From the NCBI RefSeq assembly GCF_020177055.1, contig NZ_JAIQXT010000003.1, forward strand, positions 248,001-312,000: a stretch of 64,000 nucleotides of DNA, read 5' to 3'. The translations under genes and the position numbers were made by a program. Shown here one piece after another: positions 25,216 through 32,973 of this stretch. Below the pieces are notes generated by a model. That model was not told the origin of the DNA. It saw nothing but the letters and a program-made list of their open reading frames with translations, and searched no databases. Positions within the stretch are counted from its first letter, which is position 1; each line of letters starts with the position of its first letter. Source of the DNA: Sphingomonas sp. R647. Its GTDB lineage: Bacteria > Pseudomonadota > Alphaproteobacteria > Sphingomonadales > Sphingomonadaceae.

Positions 25216-26814
25216 ATGAGCGTTGTCAACTCCCTGTTCTACGGGGACAATTTCGATGTGATGCGGGCGCATTTCCCGGATGGCTGCGTCGATCTGGTCT
25301 ATCTCGACCCCCCGTTCAACTCGAATGCGAACTACAATATCCTGTTCCGCTCCCCGACCGGCAGCGACGCGGATGCGCAGGTTCAGGCGTTCGAAGATAG
25401 CTGGCACTGGAATGACGCGGCGGAGAATGCCTTCGATCAGGCGATGCAGAGCGGCCACGCCCGCGCCTTCGACCTGCTCGCCGCCTTCCGCAGCGCGCTC
25501 GGCACCAACGACATGATGGCGTACCTCGCGATGATGGCGATCCGCCTGATCGAACTGCACCGCGTGCTCAAGGCGGAGGGCAGCCTCTATCTCCACTGCG
25601 ATCCCACGGCGAGCCATTACCTCAAATTGCTGCTCGACGCGGTGTTCGGGGCCGAGCGGTTCCGCAACGAGATCACGTGGAAACGCACGGCAGCGCATAG
25701 CGATGGCGGGCGCTACGGGCGCAACACCGACACCATCCTGTTTTACGCGAAGGGCACGAAGCCGCGCTGGAACCCGCTCTTCACCCCCTATGATGCCGAT
25801 TATGCCGCGCGCTTCCGCAACCGCGATCCTGACGGGCGGCTGTGGATGGACGACAATCTGACCGCCAAGGGGCTGTCGGGCGGCGGCTATAGCTATGCCT
25901 ATAAGGGCGTGACCTCATATTGGCGGATGCCGGTCGAGACGATGGAGCGGCTGGACCGGGAGGGGCGGCTGCACTTCACCCGCACCGGCGGCATCCGGCT
26001 CAAACGCTATCTGGACGAGGCGCGCGGATCGCCGGTGCAGGCGCTGTGGAGCGACATCCCCGCACTCAATTCGCAGGCGCAGGAGCGGCTATGCTACCCC
26101 ACGCAAAAGCCGATCGCGTTGCTCGAACGGATCATCGCCGCCTCGTCCGACCCCGGCGATCTGGTGCTCGACCCGTTCTGCGGCTGCGGCACCGCGGTGC
26201 ATGCCGCAGAAAAGCTTGGGCGGCGCTGGGCGGGGATCGACGTTACCCACCTCGCCATCGGCCTCATCGAAAGGCGGATGCGCGCCGCCTTTCCCGGCGT
26301 TGCGCTGCGGGTGGAGGGGACGCCGCGCGACTGCGCCGGCGCCGCCGATCTTGCCCGGCGGGACCCGTACCAGTTCCAATGGTGGGCGGTCGCGATGATC
26401 GACGCGGTGCCGTTTGGCGGTCGGCGCAAGGGCGCGGATGGCGGGATCGACGGCATCATCTATTTCCGCCCCGAACCCCGCCAGACCGCGCGGGCTCTGG
26501 TCTCGGTCAAGGGCGGCGAGCGCGTCGGCGTCGGCGTGGTCCGCGACCTCCACTCGGCAATGGAACGCGAGCGCGCCCCGATCGGCGTCGTCCTCACCCG
26601 CTCCACCCCCTCCGCCCCGATGCTGCGCGAAGCGGCGGCGGTGGGGCGGTTTCATTCAGAGGCGACCGGGCGGAGCTATGCGCGGATGCAGATCCTGACG
26701 GTCGAGGAACTGTTCAGGGGGCGGCGGCCGGACATTCCGCTGGTCGACCATGCGGCGGCGTTTCGGACGGCGCCTAGAGAGCGGGTGGGTGGGGAGCAGG
26801 CGGTGTTGTTTTAG
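25216..26814 (+). CDS. Beta-class DNA methyltransferase fused to a C-terminal Mrr-like domain
   Basis: 532 residues. Motif IV DPPF (Asp31, LVYLDPPFNSN) precedes motif I DPFCGCGTAVHAAEKLG (about 319), the order of beta-class N4-cytosine/N6-adenine methyltransferases; CYPTQKPIALLERII lies between. Residues 380-530 form a second domain with GADGGIDGIIYF (Asp412), VSVKGG (Lys432) and VVRDLHSAMERERAPIGVVLT, which resembles Mrr-type PD-(D/E)xK nucleases but has Ser where the second acidic residue is expected. ATG at 25216 follows GGGAGGAGCGG. No separate endonuclease or specificity gene is nearby. It may be a one-gene restriction-modification enzyme or a methyltransferase with a DNA-reading domain. 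Confidence 0.87.
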   Translation: MSVVNSLFYGDNFDVMRAHFPDGCVDLVYLDPPFNSNANYNILFRSPTGSDADAQVQAFEDSWHWNDAAENAFDQAMQSGHARAFDLLAAFRSALGTNDMMAYLAMMAIRLIELHRVLKAEGSLYLHCDPTASHYLKLLLDAVFGAERFRNEITWKRTAAHSDGGRYGRNTDTILFYAKGTKPRWNPLFTPYDADYAARFRNRDPDGRLWMDDNLTAKGLSGGGYSYAYKGVTSYWRMPVETMERLDREGRLHFTRTGGIRLKRYLDEARGSPVQALWSDIPALNSQAQERLCYPTQKPIALLERIIAASSDPGDLVLDPFCGCGTAVHAAEKLGRRWAGIDVTHLAIGLIERRMRAAFPGVALRVEGTPRDCAGAADLARRDPYQFQWWAVAMIDAVPFGGRRKGADGGIDGIIYFRPEPRQTARALVSVKGGERVGVGVVRDLHSAMERERAPIGVVLTRSTPSAPMLREAAAVGRFHSEATGRSYARMQILTVEELFRGRRPDIPLVDHAAAFRTAPRERVGGEQAVLF

Positions 26815-26837
26815 GGGGAGGCGGCCTGCCCCAATCC

Positions 26838-26943
26838 GTCACCCCCGCGAAAGCGGGGGCCCATCTCCCGGACTGTCCGCGTACACCACCGGCAATTCGC
26901 GCCAATCCCGCAGGAGATGGGCCCCCGCTTTCGCGGGGGTGAC
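26838..26943. repeat. Inverted repeat, perfect 31-bp arms (family 1)
   Basis: The arms 26838-26868 and 26913-26943 are exact reverse complements, separated by 44 bases. Each arm contains a smaller hairpin (CCCCCGCGAAAGCGGGGG). This sequence type is widespread between sphingomonad genes and behaves like a REP or miniature element; it may also act as a bidirectional terminator here. Confidence 0.85.
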
Positions 26944-27025
26944 GATGATATGGCCCATAAAGCTTCGAGCGACTATCTAGCCCGGATCAAAAGCCTCGGT
27001 CCCGACTCAGGCAACTTGCTTGATC

Positions 27026-27409
27026 CTAGGTGTCGCGCACCCACGCCGTTTCAACGCGATCGTTCTTCCAGCGCACTTCGAGAATATAGATGTCCATGAA
27101 ACTCGGACACAAATGCCAGTGGTCCAGAGTAGGATCCCTGCCATCTTCATCATCAGGCCGACCCAGCATCTCATAAAGCTCAGTCCGCGTCTTTCCGACG
27201 ACACCTATGCGATGCTGCAAGTCGGCAATCATGCCGCATCGCGCTTCGCCCTCGCCGGTCTTCCACGCCGCCGCGTTGAAGGGGCGGGGCAGGCTGGATG
27301 TATAGGGTCCCCCGGCAAACCATCCAAAGAAGAGCAGCAACGCGGCAGCCGCACATGCGAACAGCGCCGCGCAACCGAGAATTCGCGATCGCCTGCTGGA
27401 ATAGGGCAT
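27026..27409 (-). CDS. Hypothetical exported or membrane-anchored protein
   Basis: 127 residues from the ATG at 27409. A basic N-terminus and one hydrophobic helix (about 10-29, ILGCAALFACAAAALLLFFGWF) are followed by a soluble domain with GKTRTELYEMLGRPDD, close to the SmpA/OmlA-type pattern in which a short helix ends in LGxP. The rest, HWHLCPSFMDIYILEVRWKND, looks like a beta hairpin with a conserved Trp. I do not recognise the exact family. It stands alone, next to the 31-bp inverted repeat. Confidence 0.65.
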   Translation of the reverse strand: MPYSSRRSRILGCAALFACAAAALLLFFGWFAGGPYTSSLPRPFNAAAWKTGEGEARCGMIADLQHRIGVVGKTRTELYEMLGRPDDEDGRDPTLDHWHLCPSFMDIYILEVRWKNDRVETAWVRDT

Positions 27410-27528
27410 GGTGGATGAATGACATATCCACCGACCTTGGCAAGTGCGGTGGTTTGCCATTCATCTAACGCATTCGCGGAGCCAGCAGTCGTTGCCGATA
27501 TCCGTAACTCCCCATACACCCGTCCCCA

Positions 27529-28272
27529 ATGCCCGAAGACCTAACCCCCATCCCCGCCGCCACCCTCGTCATATTCCGCGAGCGCAGCGACGGCGCGCCC
27601 GAGTTGCTGATGCTCGAACGCTCGGCGGCGATGCGGTTTGCGGGTGGGGCGGTGGTGTTTCCCGGCGGCAGAGTTGATGCGGGCGACCATGCCTTTGCCG
27701 CGACCTTGGACGGCGACCCCGACGACCTTGCCGCGCGGGTGGCGGCGGTGCGTGAAACCATCGAGGAGGCGGGGGTGGCGATCGGCGTCGACCTGCCCGA
27801 CCTGCCCGCCGCGCGGCGCGCGCTGTATGATGGCACCCCGTTCGCGGAGGTGATCGCGGGGGCTAGGTTCGACCTCGCCGCGCTCGTCCCCTTCGCCCGC
27901 TGGCTGCCACATCAGGGCGTCGCGCATCGCATCTTCGACACGCGCTTCTACCTCGCCCGCTGGCCCGATGGCGCTCCCGATCCGGCGGTGGACGGCAATG
28001 AGAATAGCCTGCTCTTCTGGTCGAGCGCGCGCGACACGCTTGCCGCTGCCGATGCGGGCAAAGTGCGCATGATCTTTCCGACGCGACGCAACCTTGAGCG
28101 GCTGGCGTTGTTCAACAGCTTCGATGATGCGGTCGCCGATGCGCGGGCGCATCCGATCGAGACCATCACCCCCTGGATCGAGGCGCGCGACGGCGTGGAC
28201 CATCTCTGCATTCCCGAAGGGCTGGGCTATCCGGTCACCGCGCAACCGCTGGGCGCCGCGCTGCGGGCATGA
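27529..28272 (+). CDS. Nudix hydrolase (NUDT8/NUDT19-like)
   Basis: 247 residues. The Nudix box is GGRVDAGD, a 24-residue insertion, then RETIEEAGVAIG (Arg75). An insertion before the REx2EExG part is typical of the NUDT19/NUDT8 branch, which hydrolyses CoA-type or other nucleoside diphosphate derivatives. Later blocks FARWLPHQGVAHRIFDTRFYLA and MIFPTRRNLERLALFNSFDDAVA also fit that branch. The substrate is not determined by sequence. The stop overlaps the next gene by four bases. Confidence 0.88.
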   Translation: MPEDLTPIPAATLVIFRERSDGAPELLMLERSAAMRFAGGAVVFPGGRVDAGDHAFAATLDGDPDDLAARVAAVRETIEEAGVAIGVDLPDLPAARRALYDGTPFAEVIAGARFDLAALVPFARWLPHQGVAHRIFDTRFYLARWPDGAPDPAVDGNENSLLFWSSARDTLAAADAGKVRMIFPTRRNLERLALFNSFDDAVADARAHPIETITPWIEARDGVDHLCIPEGLGYPVTAQPLGAALRA

Positions 28273-29000
28273 AGGCGCTGCGCACTTCGATCGCCGCGAT
28301 CGTCATCGCTGCGTTGCTGCTGACGCTGGCGCTGCTCGTCTATGCGATGCTGCGCAACCGGCCGCAGGATCTGCCGTGGACGAAGGTCGATCTGTCGCAG
28401 CCCGTCGGCATGTTCACCGGGCGCAAGTTGACCGCGCTGACCGACGATTTCCCCGCCTGCCGCGCCGCGCTCGACAAGGCGGGTATCCGCTACACCGCGC
28501 TGCCCGCGCGCACGGAGGGTGAGGGCTGCGGCTACACCGACGCGGTGCGCTTGACCAAGGGCGGGGCGCGGCGGATCGGCTTCGCGCCCGCTGACCTCGG
28601 TGTATCCTGCCCGGTCGCGGCGGGGCTGGCGGTGTGGGAATGGGAAGTGGTCCAGCCCGCCGCCCAGCGCATCTTCGGTCAGCGCGTCGCGGAGATCGAG
28701 CATTTCGGCAGCTATAATTGCCGCCGCATGTATAATCGCGAAGGCGCCAGCTGGAGCGAGCATGCCACCGCCGACGCGGTCGATATCGCCGGCTTCCGGC
28801 TGGCCGATGGTACGCGCATCACGCTGATCGGCGACTGGGCGGGGGAGGGGCCGAACGCGCAATTCCTGCGCGCGGTGCGCGACGGCGGCTGCGACCTGTT
28901 CGCGACCGTGCTGTCACCCGATTACAACGAAGCCCACCGCGACCATTTCCACTTCGACCAGGCCGAGCGCGGCGCGATGGGCTGGCGGGCGTGTCGGTAG
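28269..29000 (+). CDS. Extensin-like C-terminal domain protein
   Basis: 243 residues with an N-terminal membrane anchor (about 7-27). The remainder matches the Extensin-like C-terminal family: CPVAAGLAVWEWEVVQPAA, IEHFGSYNCRRMYN, HATADAVDIAGFRLADGTRI and HRDHFHFDQ. The conserved H/D/H pattern (SEHATADAVD, HRDHFHFD) resembles D-Ala-D-Ala metallopeptidase-type (LAS) folds, so a cell-wall role is likely but unproven. It is coupled to the Nudix gene by a four-base overlap. Confidence 0.88.
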   Translation: MKALRTSIAAIVIAALLLTLALLVYAMLRNRPQDLPWTKVDLSQPVGMFTGRKLTALTDDFPACRAALDKAGIRYTALPARTEGEGCGYTDAVRLTKGGARRIGFAPADLGVSCPVAAGLAVWEWEVVQPAAQRIFGQRVAEIEHFGSYNCRRMYNREGASWSEHATADAVDIAGFRLADGTRITLIGDWAGEGPNAQFLRAVRDGGCDLFATVLSPDYNEAHRDHFHFDQAERGAMGWRACR

Positions 29001-29024
29001 GGTGAAATAGGCTGCGCTACTAAC

Positions 29025-29135
29025 CCCCGTTTGCCCTGAGCTTGTCGAAGGGCCAGTCCTGAGCCTGTCGAAGGGCGGACTCCCACCCTCACCGAGCGCA
29101 GGAATGGTGCTTCGACAAGCTCAGCACAAACGGGG
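29025..29135. repeat. Inverted repeat, CTTCGACAAGCTCAG type (family 2)
   Basis: Arms 29025-29050 and 29110-29135 match as reverse complements at 24 of 26 positions. A further shortened copy (CCTGAGCCTGTCGAAGGG) lies at 29059-29076. The same element occurs at 48779-48867. It separates the convergent extensin-like and hypothetical genes. Confidence 0.8.
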
Positions 29136-29155
29136 TCGGGGTTTCTGCAACTCGC

Positions 29156-29707
29156 TCAATTCGGCAGCGCCCCTGCCTCAACCTTCTCCACCCATTGCGG
29201 GTAGAAGGCCGGCTGGCGGTTGGACCAGCCCGATGCGGTCGCGGCGGCTTCGCTGATCGACTGGAGCAGCTTGCGGCGCAGGTCCGGGTGCAGATGCGGC
29301 AGCGCTGCGGCCGAGCAGAAAGCGGCGGGAAGCCACGGGCGCACCTCCGCACCGACCAGCCGCTCATAAAGGAAACGATAGGCCGAGAAGCTGGTCAGCC
29401 GCCCCTGCGACAGGTCGAACGCAGTGACGGTGATCAGCGGCGCTAGGAACGGCTCCATCGCATCAAGGCCGGTATCATCGGGGATCAGCGCGCGGATTTC
29501 GGGAAGCCGGTCATAGATGTGCGCCTGGGCACGGATGCTTGCCGCTTCGACCACGTCGCGCGACCAGCGCTCCATCGCGTCGTCGCGGTCGAGGCCGATG
29601 TCGAGCGCGCGGCGGATATAGCGCTGCGTCGCTGCGGCGAACCCCGCAAATTCCTTCATCTCGGCGAGGGTCATGGCCCCTTCGGCCGGCTTGCTCCGTG
29701 CACTCAT
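29156..29707 (-). CDS. Hypothetical protein, mostly helical
   Basis: 183 residues, no signal peptide or membrane segment. It is rich in Ala, Arg and Leu, with predicted helices such as FAGFAAATQRYIRRALDIGLDRDDAMERW-type stretches and a Pro/Trp-rich C-terminus (SNRQPAFYPQWVEKVEAG). I do not recognise a family. Base composition matches the neighbours, and the upstream region carries a CtrA-box-like sequence, so it is probably a real chromosomal gene with cell-cycle-type control. Confidence 0.7.
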   Translation of the reverse strand: MSARSKPAEGAMTLAEMKEFAGFAAATQRYIRRALDIGLDRDDAMERWSRDVVEAASIRAQAHIYDRLPEIRALIPDDTGLDAMEPFLAPLITVTAFDLSQGRLTSFSAYRFLYERLVGAEVRPWLPAAFCSAAALPHLHPDLRRKLLQSISEAAATASGWSNRQPAFYPQWVEKVEAGALPN

Positions 29708-30167
29708 TGACTACACTCCCACCCCACTCATTTGCCCACTCGCGATCATGCTCCCCGCATGGTTAACGACGCGATAACAGTGCGTCGCCTCGCGTTAAGC
29801 ATGTGATCACAGCATCTATTGCAACGCAACATGGCTGCGGCGAACCGAGTCAGTCACTTTTGAAACGATCGCGGCGTGCGACTTTTGCGCAACAAACCAT
29901 GCTGCGCCCGGAACACTGCGACCGAACCCGTTGTGGATGATCGGTTCATTCACCATAGGGCGTGGACGGGCTGGCTGGTCGCACCGGAACCGGATTCACG
30001 CGGTATAGGTAGTCGTCCGTAAGCGTCTGTTGCGTCGCAGCGCGCCTCGTTCCGCAAGTCATCGCCCCGACGAAACGATTCATCGGATATACAGGTGCGG
30101 GGGGTGGTCAGCCCGCGACCGCCCTGCCAATCCCCATTCTAAGAGATCGGGGAAGGGGTTTTCCACC
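29708..30167. other. 460-bp intergenic region between divergent genes
   Basis: Besides the CtrA-box-like site at 29761-29777, no gene, tRNA or strong hairpin is visible. The length and the lower GC near 29760-29900 suggest promoters for both flanking genes. GGGAAGGGG at about 30150-30158 may serve as ribosome binding site for the CHAP gene. Confidence 0.5.
29761..29777 (-). promoter_or_regulatory. CtrA-box-like sequence
   Basis: On the minus strand the sequence reads TTATCGCGTCGTTAACC, which fits the CtrA consensus TTAA-N7-TTAACC with one mismatch in the left half. It lies 54 bases upstream of the start of the hypothetical gene at 29156-29707. Confidence 0.45.
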
Positions 30168-30713
30168 ATGTTTCAGACGCTGAAAGCGCGTTTCGCGCTG
30201 ATGGCCGCGCTTTGCCTGGCGACGATCGCCACGCCGGCTCAGGCTCAGTTCTGGCAGTGCGCCCCCTTTGCCCGTGCCGTCTCCGGCATCGAAATCTATG
30301 GCAACGCGCACACCTGGTGGGCACAGGCCGAGGGCCGCTATGCCCGTGGCGACGCCCCGGTCGAAGGCGCGGTGATGTCGTTCGCGCCGACCCAGAAGAT
30401 GCGCCTTGGCCATGTCGCGATGGTGTCGAAGGTGCTGAACGAGCGCCAGGTGCTGCTCACCCACGCCAACTGGTCGCGCCGCGGCGGCGTCGAGAAGGAC
30501 GTGATCGCGATCGACGTGTCGGAAGCGGGCGACTGGAGCCGGGTCAAGGTGTGGTTCGCGTCGAACAACGGCCTTGGCACCTCGACCTATCCGGTCAACG
30601 GCTTCATCTATTCGGGCGAGGCGCCGCGCAACAACGCCGCACCGTTCGGTGGCGAGACGATCGCGCAGATCGACCTGTCGAAGTTCGGGATCGAAACTTC
30701 GCTGCAGAAGTAA
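30168..30713 (+). CDS. Secreted CHAP-domain protein
   Basis: 181 residues from the ATG at 30168, which begins a signal peptide (about 1-25, TPAQAQF). The mature N-terminus has the CHAP cysteine (Cys31, WQCAPFARAVSG) and the later His (His82, GHVAMV), followed by THANWSRR. CHAP enzymes are amidases or endopeptidases that cut peptidoglycan peptides. The single compact domain with no cell-wall-binding module suggests a role in the cell's own wall remodelling. Cleavage activity is inferred from the Cys-His pair. It is monocistronic and convergent with msrB. Confidence 0.87.
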   Translation: MFQTLKARFALMAALCLATIATPAQAQFWQCAPFARAVSGIEIYGNAHTWWAQAEGRYARGDAPVEGAVMSFAPTQKMRLGHVAMVSKVLNERQVLLTHANWSRRGGVEKDVIAIDVSEAGDWSRVKVWFASNNGLGTSTYPVNGFIYSGEAPRNNAAPFGGETIAQIDLSKFGIETSLQK

Positions 30714-30716
30714 GCG

Positions 30717-31199
30717 TCAGGCGGCGCGGAAGTTCAGCGCCACGCCATTGATGCAGTGCCGCTTGCCCGTCGGGCGCGGTCCATCGTCGAACACATGGCC
30801 AAGATGCCCGCCACAGCGGCGACAGATGACCTCGGTCCGCGCCATGCCCAGCGAGAAATCCGACTTGGTCCGCACGGCATTGTCGAGCGGCGCCCAGAAA
30901 CTCGGCCAGCCGGTCCCGCTCTCGAACTTGGTCTTCGATGAATAGAGCGGCAGCCCGCACCCGGCACAGGCGAACACGCCCGCGCGCTTTTCCTTGTTGA
31001 GCGGGCTGGTCCACGGACGCTCGGTCCCCTCCTGCCGCAGGATGCGATATTGTGCAGGGGTCAGCCGCTTGCGCCATTCGGCATCGCTCAGGCTGAATTC
31101 GAACTTCTGGGCCGCAGCCTCGCTCTCGTCCGAACTGCATCCGACGATCATCGCCGAGCCGACGACGCCGAAGAACTGGCGACGGTGAATGCGCATCAT
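30717..31199 (-). CDS. msrB: Peptide-methionine (R)-S-oxide reductase, membrane lipoprotein form
   Basis: 160 residues. The N-terminus has a Tat-like RRQFFG and a lipobox (MIVGC, Cys21), so the enzyme should be lipid-anchored in the periplasm. The MsrB domain follows with TERPWTSPLNKEKRAG, two zinc CxxC pairs (CAGC, CRRC), ESGTGWPSFW and the catalytic Cys149 in RHCINGVALNF. It repairs R-methionine sulfoxide in proteins. No msrA is adjacent. Confidence 0.94.
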   Translation of the reverse strand: MMRIHRRQFFGVVGSAMIVGCSSDESEAAAQKFEFSLSDAEWRKRLTPAQYRILRQEGTERPWTSPLNKEKRAGVFACAGCGLPLYSSKTKFESGTGWPSFWAPLDNAVRTKSDFSLGMARTEVICRRCGGHLGHVFDDGPRPTGKRHCINGVALNFRAA

Positions 31200-31325
31200 G
31201 CTTCTCCCTTCATCCCCAGGTACGTGGCGGGACGCGATTTGGTTTCAACCGATGCGACAGACCGCTGCCGGAACCAACGCACGCTCCCGGCTTTCATGCA
31301 GCACGGGGGCAGCGGCGAGCGACTT

Positions 31326-31571
31326 ATGGCATTTCAACAGCTTGATCCACCGATCCCGGTGCAGGTGATCGACAAGGGCAAGGGCTATGCCTTTGCCGTT
31401 ATCGACTATGGGCCGGAGCGCAACCTGATCTGGGTCACCGCGCTCGACGAAAGCGGCGAGATCTGGTGCGCGCCCAACCCGCTGGTGCGGATGCAGGGCA
31501 ACTGGACGCTGGGCCGCAAGCGCCCCGCCGCCATGCCCGCCGCACCGGATGACTGCGTCAGTAGCGGCTGA
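31326..31571 (+). CDS. Small hypothetical protein
   Basis: 81 residues. It is an all-beta-looking domain (IPVQVIDKGKGYAFAVIDYGPERNLIWVTAL split by short turns), with no signal peptide. Similar short proteins (VIDKGKGxAxAVIDYGxExxLxWVxAxD pattern) are seen in sphingomonads without known function. It overlaps the 3' end of the convergent P450 gene by 14 bases. Confidence 0.6.
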   Translation: MAFQQLDPPIPVQVIDKGKGYAFAVIDYGPERNLIWVTALDESGEIWCAPNPLVRMQGNWTLGRKRPAAMPAAPDDCVSSG

Positions 31572-32787
31572 GTTCGACCGGCATCGCCTTATAGCCATGG
31601 ACGAAGCACGCCGCGACGCGTTCCGGCTCCGCGACGACGTTCGGGCGCAGGCGGCGCTTGGCCATCTCCTCCATCAGCACGCCGATCTGCAATTCGGCCA
31701 GCCGCGCGCCGACGCAACGGTGGATGCCATGGCCGAATGACAGATGGCGGCGGGCATTGGCGCGATCGACGATGATGTCATTCGGGCGCTCGAACACGCT
31801 CTCGTCGCGGTTGGCCGAGAGATACCACAGGATCAGCTTGTCGCCCGCGCGGATGTTCTGGCCCATCAGCTCGGCATCCTGCGTCGCGGTGCGGCGCATA
31901 TGCGCGAGCGGGGTCTGCCAGCGAATGATTTCCTGCGTCGCGTTGGCGATCAGCGAGGGGTCAGCCTCCAGCTTCGCGCGCTGCTCCGGGAATTGCTCAA
32001 GCGCCCAGGCATAGGCGCTCATCGAATTGCGCGTCGTGTCATTGCCGCCGACGATCAGCAGGATCAGGTTCCCGAGGAATTCGAACTGGTCCATCTCGGC
32101 CATCGCGTCCGAATGGATCATCATCGAAATCAGGTCGGGGGTCGGCGCCTTGCCGACCTTGCTGTTCCACAGCGCGCCGAATTCCGCCGCGCACTGGAAC
32201 AGGATTTCGCGGCGCTCTTCCTTCTTCACCGGGTCCTTGGCGATCTCGATATCGCCGGCCCAGTCGGACCAATGGGTCAGCTTGCGCCGCTCTTCCCACG
32301 GAAAGTCGAACAGCAACGCCAGCATCTGCGTGGTCAGCTCGATCGACACGCGATCGACCCAGTCGAACGTCTCGCCGACCGGCAGGGCATCGAGGATCTC
32401 GGCGGTGCGCTGGCGAATGTCGCCGGTCATCCGCACCATCTCGCTCGGCGTGAAGGCGGGGGCGACGGTGCGGCGCTGGCCGGTGTGTTTGGGCCGGTCC
32501 ATCGCGATGAACATCGGCATGCGGATGTCTTCGGGCATCAGGTCGGCCACGACGATCCCGCCGGCTTCGGAGGAGTAGAGTTCGGGGAGCGATTCGACCT
32601 CGACGATCGGCTTGTAGGTCGAGATCGACCAATAGGGGCCGAACGCGCTGTTCTCGCACTTGTACACCGGCGCTTCGGCCCGCAGCCGCGCAAAGGGTTC
32701 GTGCCAGCGATCCTCGCTGTAGAGTTCAGGCCGGGTCACGTCGAGCGGATCGACCGCAGGCGTGGTTTCGGGCGCAAGGGTGGCCAT
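31558..32787 (-). CDS. Cytochrome P450
   Basis: 409 residues, the normal size of a soluble bacterial class I P450. The I-helix oxygen-binding motif is GGNDTTRNS, the K-helix ExxR is QEIIRW, and the heme loop is FGHGIHRCVGARLAE with Cys358 as thiolate ligand. Oxidation of a terpenoid, alkane or steroid-like substrate is possible (CYP108/CYP153-like look), but the substrate cannot be told. No ferredoxin or ferredoxin reductase gene lies beside it, so electrons must come from elsewhere. Confidence 0.94.
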   Translation of the reverse strand: MATLAPETTPAVDPLDVTRPELYSEDRWHEPFARLRAEAPVYKCENSAFGPYWSISTYKPIVEVESLPELYSSEAGGIVVADLMPEDIRMPMFIAMDRPKHTGQRRTVAPAFTPSEMVRMTGDIRQRTAEILDALPVGETFDWVDRVSIELTTQMLALLFDFPWEERRKLTHWSDWAGDIEIAKDPVKKEERREILFQCAAEFGALWNSKVGKAPTPDLISMMIHSDAMAEMDQFEFLGNLILLIVGGNDTTRNSMSAYAWALEQFPEQRAKLEADPSLIANATQEIIRWQTPLAHMRRTATQDAELMGQNIRAGDKLILWYLSANRDESVFERPNDIIVDRANARRHLSFGHGIHRCVGARLAELQIGVLMEEMAKRRLRPNVVAEPERVAACFVHGYKAMPVELSRY

Positions 32788-32862
32788 GGCGATACTCTCC
32801 CGGATTCTGTCTTTCCGGGAGAGTGAATTAACTTACAGGAATGTCAATAGCGGGGTTTCAAT

Positions 32863-32973
32863 AGCCCCTCCCCTTTAGGGGAGGGGTTGGGGTGGGGCCT
32901 ATCCTCTGGGCGAGCGGTCTCGGTGAGACAGTCACTGCCCCACCCCCCACCCCTCCCCTGAAGGGGAGGGGCT
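32863..32973. repeat. Inverted repeat, CCCCTCCC type (family 3)
   Basis: A left arm near 32863-32898 and a right arm near 32936-32973 are near-exact reverse complements, and each contains its own short hairpin (CCCCTCCCCTTTAGGGGAGGGG and the like, in shorter pieces). It lies between the P450 promoter and the 3' end of the ABC permease gene. Confidence 0.75.

Noticed and set aside
26838..26943. Possible CRISPR repeats
   Set aside because: The repeats are inverted and occur only once as a pair, with no regular spacers or cas genes.
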